The notes under the pieces: generated by a model
The model's database searches: none
What the model saw: only the letters and a program-made list of their open reading frames with translations
What the model was told of the DNA's origin: nothing
Assembly (NCBI GenBank): GCA_016222825.1
Contig: JACRQF010000002.1
Coordinates: forward strand, 1-64,000
Length of the DNA stretch: 64,000 nucleotides
Origin: Verrucomicrobiota bacterium
GTDB lineage: Bacteria > Verrucomicrobiota > Verrucomicrobiia > CAIQCK01
Direction: 5' to 3'
Translations under genes and position numbers: made by a program
Shown here: positions 54,676-63,600 of the stretch, one piece after another
How positions within the stretch are numbered: the first letter of the stretch is position 1
Layout of the letters: every line of letters begins with the position of its first letter

Positions 54676-57600
54676 TCAGTTCTTCCCCGCCGCCTGAAGG
54701 ATCTCCTGCATCGTCATCGGCTGGGCCGACCGCAGCGCGTTCAGATGCTCCACCAGCGCGTGGCGTCCCATCTCGCCGACCTGTTGCCGGCGCTCCACAT
54801 CGGTCAACGAGGTGTCGCTCATCTTCTGCGCCAGCTTGATTCGTCCGGCCTGGCTCTGCACCAGCAGCCCGATCCCCGCGCCGTCCAGCTCGCCGCGCAA
54901 GGCCCGGTCTTTCCACTCCTCGAGCACGGCCGGCCCCTTGCCATACACGCGGTTGAGCTTGGCCTTGTTCATGGCCTCCGTGGCCTGGTCCGCGGAGAGG
55001 CCGCCGGTTGTCATCGCGGCAGACTTCACCGCGCCCTCCATCAGGCCGCGCTTGCCCAGCCCTTCGGTGATGATCGCGTTGCGGCGGTTCAGCTCGATCT
55101 CGCGCGGGTCGCCCATCAGGCCGACGGCGTGCGCGGTGTCGCGGTAGGTTTTCTGGAGCTTGTCCAGCGCCGACACCATGCCCGGCTCGCGCTGCATAAG
55201 CCAAGGCCGGAAGTCGGTGTTAAACTCCCGATTGTCGGGCGCAATCAAGCCGCCCAGCCGCGCCGGTTCCGCGACGGCCACGGCGCCGCGCAACTGCTGC
55301 ACCGCCCGCCGCCACTCATCGCCGCCAAACCCGGCCTTGCCCTCCATCCGGTCCCGGACCTCGCGCGCGGCCTCCACGTCGCCGGTCAACAGCGCCTCGT
55401 GCAGCGCCCGATACTCCGGCGAGTTGGGAGAATAATTCGGCCCGCCCGGACGCGGCAACGGGCGATCGAAGCCGGCTTCATCGGCGTAGCGGATGGCCAG
55501 CCGGCGGATTTTGCTTTCGTCCATCCGCGCCTGTTGCAGCTCCGCCGCCTTCCAGGAGTCGCCGCCCATCTGGGCGATCTTGCCGCCGACGTTGATCGCA
55601 AACGCCTCGGTATAGGCGTAGCCGGGAAACTCCGCGTTGAACCAGTCGTGCAGGTCCCGCAGCGTAAGCCGGCCGCCTTGCTGGATCGCCTTGATGGCGT
55701 AATCGAACAGATTGAGGATCGCGCTCAGGCCCGGCGGCTGGAGCGGGTTCTTGCCGCGCAGGCGGTTCGAGAAAGCCAGCACGTTCTCCGACCAGTCGCC
55801 CAGGATGCCGAACGCGCCGGCATAGGTCAGCGTGTGGAAGAGTTTCATCAGCCCTTCCTTCACGGCCGTTTCCATCTTGCCGGCTTCGGCCGCGCCGACG
55901 ATCTCCCGCAGCGAGGCGTCCGGGTTGGCACGCTTGAACGCCGCTTCGCGCAGCCAAAGCAGGCCCGCGCCGCCGGCCATGGCCGCGAGGATGAACATCA
56001 GCGGCCGAAAGTCGCGCACGCGCTGGCCGTCCACAACGTAGCCGTGCAACGCTGGATCAATGACGTGCCGTCCGACAAAGCGCATCTCCTGGATCCCGTA
56101 TTTCTGAAACTGCATGAAGAACCGGGCCTTCGGCGTGTCGGCCCACAAGGGCAGTTGCCGCGGGTCGTAGGCGAACATCGTCCCGCGCGAGGCCGCGCGC
56201 GCAAGCTTCAATCCCTCCATGCCGCCCAGGCCCTCCATCTCCAGCGCGTCGGGGTTGACGCCCAGCGAGAGCAACAGGCCGCGCGCGCGCAGCGCGTTGT
56301 GGCTCCTCGGGTTGGCCCGCATCTCCGCCAGCGCGTCGCGCGTCCAGGAGTATGCCGCGCCGATCGCCACGGCCCGCTGCCATTGCTCCGTGGCGGTGAA
56401 CCCGCCCAGCTTGAGGCCGATGCCGATCAACTGTTTCTGTTTTTCAGTGAACTCGCCCACCTCGAAAAAGCCCGCCACCAGGTCGCTGCGCAGCACGCCG
56501 GCCTCGCGCGCGAGCTTGATGTTGTTGCGGATCTTCTCCGGGCTGAACATCTGCGGCAGCGTGTGCTTCCACTGGAACACCGTGCCGGCGTTGATGACCT
56601 GGACGGAGTTGCGAATGGCCGTGAACGGATTCGAGAGCTTGGAGACCGTGGCCCACGCCCGCAGCCGCTCGCCCAGCGCCCGATCCAGGATGTCCCGCTC
56701 CTGCTTGCCCTCGAGAGCGTTCTTGAGCTTCAGGACATAGGTGCGCGCATTCGGCTCGCTGATGGCGTCGGGCTGGCCCTCGCCCAGCAGCGTCTCCCAA
56801 AAGTCGGGATGGTTCTTGTCCGTCGCCTGGCCGAAGTTCTTGATCTGCGCCATCCGCTTGGCCCACGCGGCGATGTAGGAGGGCGCCAGCTTGTCGAAGC
56901 CGTATTCAAACCACGACGGCGGCAGGCCGCCGATCCGGCCCATCTCCAGATTGCCGAAGAAATCAAACCGCGTGTTCGGGTCCTTGTAGTGCGCCAGCAG
57001 TTGCTGGGCAAACGCCTGGGCATCGGCCGCCGGGTTGCCCGCCGGCGCGCCCTCGGGGCGGAACCGCGTGGCCCGGATATGCTCCACCAGCTCCGACATC
57101 AGCCGCTCGCTTTCGGCCGGGTTGCGGTTCGGCTCGCGCAGCACGGCGGCAATATCCTCGCGCATCACCCGCGGCACGTAGCCCTCCGGCTCCATCCGCG
57201 AGGCGCGCCACTGGCCCGTCCGCGCGTCCTTCACCTTCACGCCCATCTGTCTCGAGTAGCGCACCGTCTGCGCAAAGATGGACTCGACCACTTGCAACAC
57301 GGCGCGCGTCGCCGCGGGCATGGCCTCCAGCAGTTGCTCCGGCGACCGGTCCGCCACGCCCGCCTCTTGCAGCTTCCGCTCCGTCGCCGGCGACGGCTCT
57401 TTGCGGCACTCCCGCACCAGCCAGTAAAGTTCGATGTCCCGCCGCAACTGCGGCCGCTTGAGCACGGGCACGGGTTTGATCGCGTAGAAGAGCCGCGCCG
57501 AGAACACGCCGTTGAGGGCCTCGTGATCGTCAAAGTAGCCGTTGACGCGCGGCAGCAGCTCGCTCTTGATCCGGCCGCCCGCCATCTCCAGCGTGTCGGT

Positions 57601-60600
57601 GGCGCTCTTGCGGATGATGTTGCCGATGGTGCGCAGGCCGCGCGCCACCTGTTGCCAGCGGGTATCGCCCTCGCGTTTGCGCCAGTCGCCAAAGGCCCGC
57701 TCCATCGGCGTCGGCAGCGTGCCGCCGCGCTCGATTTCCTCGATCAACGCCTGGGACACGAACCGCCCCGCCGCCGCATCCTCGCGGCCCACGGCCGCGC
57801 CCACCGTCGGCCGCGTCTCCTCCGCGCTGATGTCGGCCGCGCGCAGCGCCGCCGCCACGTCGTCGGGAACCGGCTCGCCGCCGTCCTCGAATTGGTCGGA
57901 AGGTCTGGAGACGCTTGCGCCCGCACCGCCACCCTTCTGTCCGCCCTGCCGGTCCGCCGCCGGCGTTTCCGCCAAACCCGTCAAAGCGTCCACCACGGCG
58001 GTGCGGATGATCTTCCATGCGTCCCGGCTGACGTATCCATCCACGCCGTATCGGCCCACCAGGCCCGCGGCCGACATCTGTGCGAGCGCGACCAGCGTGT
58101 TGCTCGACACGTCCGCCGCCGCGTGGGATCGCCGTTGCAGGGACCTCCAAAACTCCGGATCGCAAAAGGCATTGCCCACCACATCCGCGATCAACTCCGC
58201 CCGCGCCTCCGGTTCGCCAATGCGAATCCGCCGGCCTTTCGACAACTCGAAAGCCTCCCATTCCTTCCGGTAATCTTCCACCCCATGCAACAGGGGCGTC
58301 AGCAGATTCTCCAACCGTTGATAAAGCTCCGGCGACTGCCGGCGAAGGCTCTCCGTAAACTCGTGACCCATGATCGCCAGGACGCCCGCCTTGGCGTCGG
58401 CGGACAGGAAGATGATGCCGGGGTCGGAATCGAGAACAAAGCCGTTGACGGGCGAGGCTTTGCCCGTCGTCTCAAAAACAAGAACGCGAACGCCTAGGAA
58501 GCGTTGGATAGAGTCGGCGGCGCGGGATTGGGCGCGGAGGATTGGGGATACAGCACGCTGCCCGAATACCCCTGAGAGCGGCGTGAACCTTGCGGCTTCG
58601 GTCCCGTGAACAGTCGCAAGATACCTTCCGGCAGCGGTTGCAACTTCCCGGTCGGCTGGGGAGAGGGCTTCGTTTCCATGCGGCAAAGTATAATCCGCCC
58701 CCGCCCCGCGGGCAAGCGATAAACCCGCGCCAGGCTCCCCAAACTGGTCCGTTGGTTTGGCCATGCTTGCCCCCGCCCCCGCCGGCGGGCTGGGCGGCGC
58801 GGTGGCGTCCTTGATGGCCTTGTGGGCGGCCAGCAGCTTCTCCAACACCTTCGGCCCCTCCGTCTCATCGGTCGGCACAAACCACCGCTCGCGGAAAGAA
58901 AGCACCTCCGAGAACAGGCCGAGCCGCTTCAGCTCACGGCCCGCGTCGGCATAGCCCGGATCGAGTTCCAGCCGGCGCTCGCCGCGGACCTTCGACCGCC
59001 GCAGCTTCCAGCCGTTATCGAGTTCCACCTCCGCGCCGTCCATCACCATCGCAAACACATCGGCCGCCGAGGAGTTCGCCAGCTCCGCGCCGATGCCAAA
59101 CCGCTGCTTGACCGCGCTGACCTTGCCCTTGGGAATCTCCATGCCCAGGACGCGCGTGCCGTCCGTCAGCTCCGTGGCCACGACGGGCGGATCAAACTCC
59201 TGTTTGCCTTGCGGGAAAATCTTCTCCCACACCGGCGTGGTCAGTCCGGTCAGGAGCGTGGTTTTCTTCGTGACCCATTCCGGCGTGGCGTCGTATTGCT
59301 CGCGCCAGAGTTTTTCGGCTTCCTTGCGGGACAGGTCCAGCAACGTCCCGTTGGAGAGTTCGGTTTGAACCTCCCACGGCTTCATGCTGTGGCTGTTGCC
59401 GGACGCGCCCGTGAGCCGGAACATCTGCCGCTCGCCGTCGCCGGTGCTGTATTCGAGATGCTCGACGGCATAGACCTTGCCGCTCTTGGTGTTCTGGTAG
59501 AACGCCGGCGCCTTCTTGTCCGGCAGCCGGTTGTAATTGGCCTTGCTCAGCCCCTGCTCGAACGTCATGCGCGGCGACTTCACCTCTCCCTCGATGTCGC
59601 GCAGGCTCGTGGTGGCGCCCGTGGCGTGCTTGAAGATTTCTTCCGATCCCGTCACGCGCATATCCCGGCCGGGCAGTTGCTCCACGCCCGTGTCCAGCGT
59701 GCCGTTGGCCCGCGCCATCTCCACGGCATTGTCCCGCAGCCTGGCAAACCGTTCAAAGACGCGGTTCTGGTCCGCCACGCGCAGCACCATCAGCCGGTTC
59801 AGGAAGTTGTTCACGTCCGGCGCCGCCGACTGCTTCACGTTGCCGTCCTTGTTCAGGACGCCCATCCGCTGGAGCAGTTTCTTGCTGCCGCTCATCAGCT
59901 CGTTATAGACCTGGAGGAGCGCCGTCTGGCCATACACGTCCGTGAGGTCGCCATGCTCAAACATCCCTTTCGACGCGAACGCGCCGCGCTCGCCCTGGCT
60001 GGCCGCGCCCAGGGCCGCGAGGTTCTTCGCCACCTGGTTGACGAGGCGCTGCTGGCTGGCCACGTTGGTGTGGACGAGGTTGATAAACGGCTGGTTGGCC
60101 TCGTTGCTGCGGTGGACGCGGCCGAAGGTCTGTTGCTGCTTGTCCGCGCTCCACAACAGTTGCAGCGCGATCAGCTCGCGCCGCTGCTGGTTCTTCACAT
60201 CGAGCGAGCTGTGCAGGTCCAGGCCCTCGCTGCCGGCGGCCGTCACGACGGCGAGGCGCACCTTGCCGTCCTGGAACTTCTTCACCTCCATGCGGTTTAC
60301 TTCATCATCCGCCACGCCCTTGACCTTGCGGGGAACCCACTTGCCGCCGTCCATCCGCTTGCCGCGGCCGGAGATCTCCGCGACATTGTTCCAGCCCCAC
60401 TTCTTCCCGATCGCATCGAGCGGGTTATCCGGCAGCCGGAGCTTCGTCACCTTGTCTATCCACTTCTGGCGCTCCGCCACCAGGTCCGGGTTCAAGACCG
60501 GCTCGCCCTTGTCATCGAGGACGGGCACGCTCGTGGTCTGGCCCGTCACCGGGTCGGTGACTTCGGTGAACATCTCGACGGGGAACTGGCGCTTGATGAG

Positions 60601-63600
60601 TTCGATCAGCATCCCGTTGGGGCCGAGGTCCAGCCCCTCCAGGTCCTCGCCGGCGGCGATCGCGGCCTTGACCTTGCGCGCCGTGTCGCCCTCGCGCGTG
60701 TTGAACAGCGTGAACACCACCGACCGGCCGTCGGCCAGCGCCGCCTCCGCGCGCCTGAACGCCGTCGGCAGTTGCAGCGCCGTCATCAGTTGGAGGAAGA
60801 AGCCCTGTTGTGCCGAGTAGAACGCGCTGAACTTGTTCCCCTTGGGCGCGTGCGTCTGCTCGTTGGCTTCGTCGAACGCCTCCTGCAACTCCGCCCACAG
60901 GTCCGCCATGTCGTTGTAGGTCCGGGTTTCGTCCGGCGACAGCTCGTGCCGGAGCCGGTCGTATTCCACGCCCTCGTAGGAGAGCGACGGCCCCCAATAC
61001 GCGCCGACCTGTTTCAAGTCGCGCAGCAGCGTCTCGACCATGCCGAGGCCGCCGCCTTCCATCGCGGAGATGAACGCCGGCAGGTCCGGCCACGGCGCGC
61101 CATCGCCCACCAGGCCCAGCCGCTCGACCATGTAGCCGAAGTGGCGCGGCTCCGTCGCCGGCGTCGCCGAGACATACACCACCTGGGCATCCTTGAAGCC
61201 GCGCGTCAGCGCCAGCGCGGCCATGCCTTGCGCGGTGCCCTCGTCCGGCGTCGCGCCGCCCTGGTCGCTGCCGACGGCGTTCTTGAGGTTGCCCGCCTCG
61301 TCCATCCAGAAGCTGCCCTTGTTGTCGCCCAGCCACTTCTTGATCTGCTCGATCTTCGGCCCACCCTTGGTTTTGTAATCCTGGCGGATCTGGCTGTATT
61401 GGGTGACGAGGATGCCATCCTGGTCGGGCAGGTCCTTGTTGGTGAACTCGCGCTGCATCAGCAGCGGCACGTCGCTGAGGCCCAGCGCCCGCAGCGCGTC
61501 CTTGACGTTCTTGAGCTGCGTCGTGGACGAGAGCACCCACACAAACCGTTTCTCGCCGCGCAGCATCGCGTCCTTGATGCCGGCCGCCACGATGCGGGCC
61601 TTGCCCACGCCCGTGCCGGCGGCAATCAACATCCCCGCGCGCGTGCCGTCCGGCAGCTTCGTCTCGTTGCGCTGGCCGATCAGTGTTACCGCTTCCGCTT
61701 GCGCGTCAGAAATCCGCCCCTCCAGAATATCCTCCGCCGGCAGCCGGAGGCTATAGGTGATCGGCGGATGCGACACGTCCGCCATGCCGGAGGACTCGAC
61801 GAGCTTGGCGGGATGCGGCTGCGCGCCTTCGTAAAGGACGGTGGGAACGTAGGCGCGATACTGTTCGCTGACCGCCTTGCCTACTCGTTGATCGCTTCCT
61901 GGGGAAACGCGTTGGGCAACTGGCTCTGCACGCCCTCCACCAGCCGCGCCGCCCACTGCTTGAGCGCCGGCAGGCTTTTTGAGGTGGGCAAAGAGGGGTC
62001 GCTCGACTGATTCAGGAACTCCAGCACTTCCGCCAGCAGCCCCTCCGGGTTGGAGGCCGCCAGGTCCGTCCATTCCTGGTAGCGATTGAAGTCCAGCCGC
62101 CACATCCCCGGCGGCAGCTCCAGCAGGCCGTCCGGCGACAGCAGGCACTCGATCAGCCGGAACAGGGGCGGGCGATACGGCGGGACGGCTTCCTGAAAAA
62201 AGGTCGCCAGCAGGCGGGCCGCCTGTTGGTTGAGTTGGTCGCTTGTCAGTGGCATAGGTTCTGTCCTTGATGGGCGCCAGACGTTCAAGAACCTGTTCTG
62301 GCGTTAAGTTACTCCCGCGAACGATGCTCGTCAACCTTTCAGCGCGGTCCTTGCCCGGCGTCGGCCCGGTCTTGTCCAGGACCAGGATCTGGTTGTCAAA
62401 GCCCGTTCCAAACTTGCCGTAGAACTTCCCCGACACGCCGACGTTGGCGCGGACGGTGTATTTCTTCTCGATCCCGTCCCACCACTTGCCGAAGTTCGGC
62501 CGCTCGTGTGCCATGCCCGTGCCGACAATGGCCACCACGCGGCCGCCGGCCTTCACGCGCGCCAGCGCCTCCGCCACGTGCCGCGCGCCAAACTCGGTCT
62601 TGTGGGCCTTGACGCCGACCTTGGAGGAAAATGGCGGGTTCATCGCCACCACGTCCGGCCGGATCTCCGGCGGCAGAAGGCTGTTGAGCAGCTCCGCGTC
62701 CACGCCCGTCACGTCGAACCCCTGCCACCGCAGCAAGGCCGCGCGCCGCGGGTCAATCTCGTTGCACGCCACCTTCGCGCCGGCGATCCGCAGCATCGTG
62801 GCAATGGAGCCGTTGCCGGCCGACGGTTCCAGCGCCAGCAAACCCCGGATGTCGCCGAGCGCGTGGACCGCCAGGAACGCCTCGCCCGGCGGCGTCGAAA
62901 ACTGTTGCAGCTCCACCTGGCCTTTCGTGCGATCGTCCTGACGCGCCAGCCGATCCGTCACTTCCAGCAGCCGCTTCAACGTCCCGGCCGGGTCGCTGAA
63001 GTCCACGATCCCACTCTGCTCGATGTAGCGGTTAAGACCCGCCTCCATCGCGTCGTAAGCGTCGCGCGGTGTGAACGTGCCCTGGCCCCGCGTGCCGCCA
63101 AACGCCTGCTCCGCCATCTTGAGCAGCCCGGCATTGTCCAGCTTCTCCCCGCGCTGCAAAGCGTCGGCCACCAGCCGCGCAAGTTCCACGTGCCGCTCGA
63201 AGCCCAGCGGGGTAATTGTGGCAGTTTTTTCTTTCGCCACCACATTTGCGGCCGGCTCTGGTTTCTGGACGCCGTTGCGTTCGTCGGCCGTGGCGCGCGC
63301 GCGGGCTTCCGCGTCCGGCACGGTCTCCGTGCTGTAAAACTGCACCATCTTCCCGCCCTGCTCCAGGTCCCGCACCGCCCAGCCGCCTTCCATCCGCTCC
63401 GCTTTGAACCGGGCCGGCTTCTGATCTCTGTCCTCTGTCCTCTGGTCTTCTGCTATACTCTCCGGCGATGCGCCGCTATTCTTCACGTCTCGCGGACCAA
63501 CTGGCGCTGGCGCTGGTGTGGATGGCGTTGCTGGGCCTGCTGGCGCTGGCGCGGTGGGCTTGTCCTCTCGAACCTCCAGCCTGCCAGTCTTTAGATCCTC

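Noticed and set aside
58494..58880. Second nested frame in the polyvalent gene
   Set aside because: The containing frame is the one that leads into the zincin motif, and third-position G/C does not clearly favour the alternative (roughly 70% against 60% by eye).
54745..62010. Very long plus-strand open frames opposite the polyvalent gene (more than 1000 codons)
   Set aside because: Antisense of high-GC coding sequence; the translations are His/Arg/Leu-rich with no motif, while the minus strand carries clear domain motifs.
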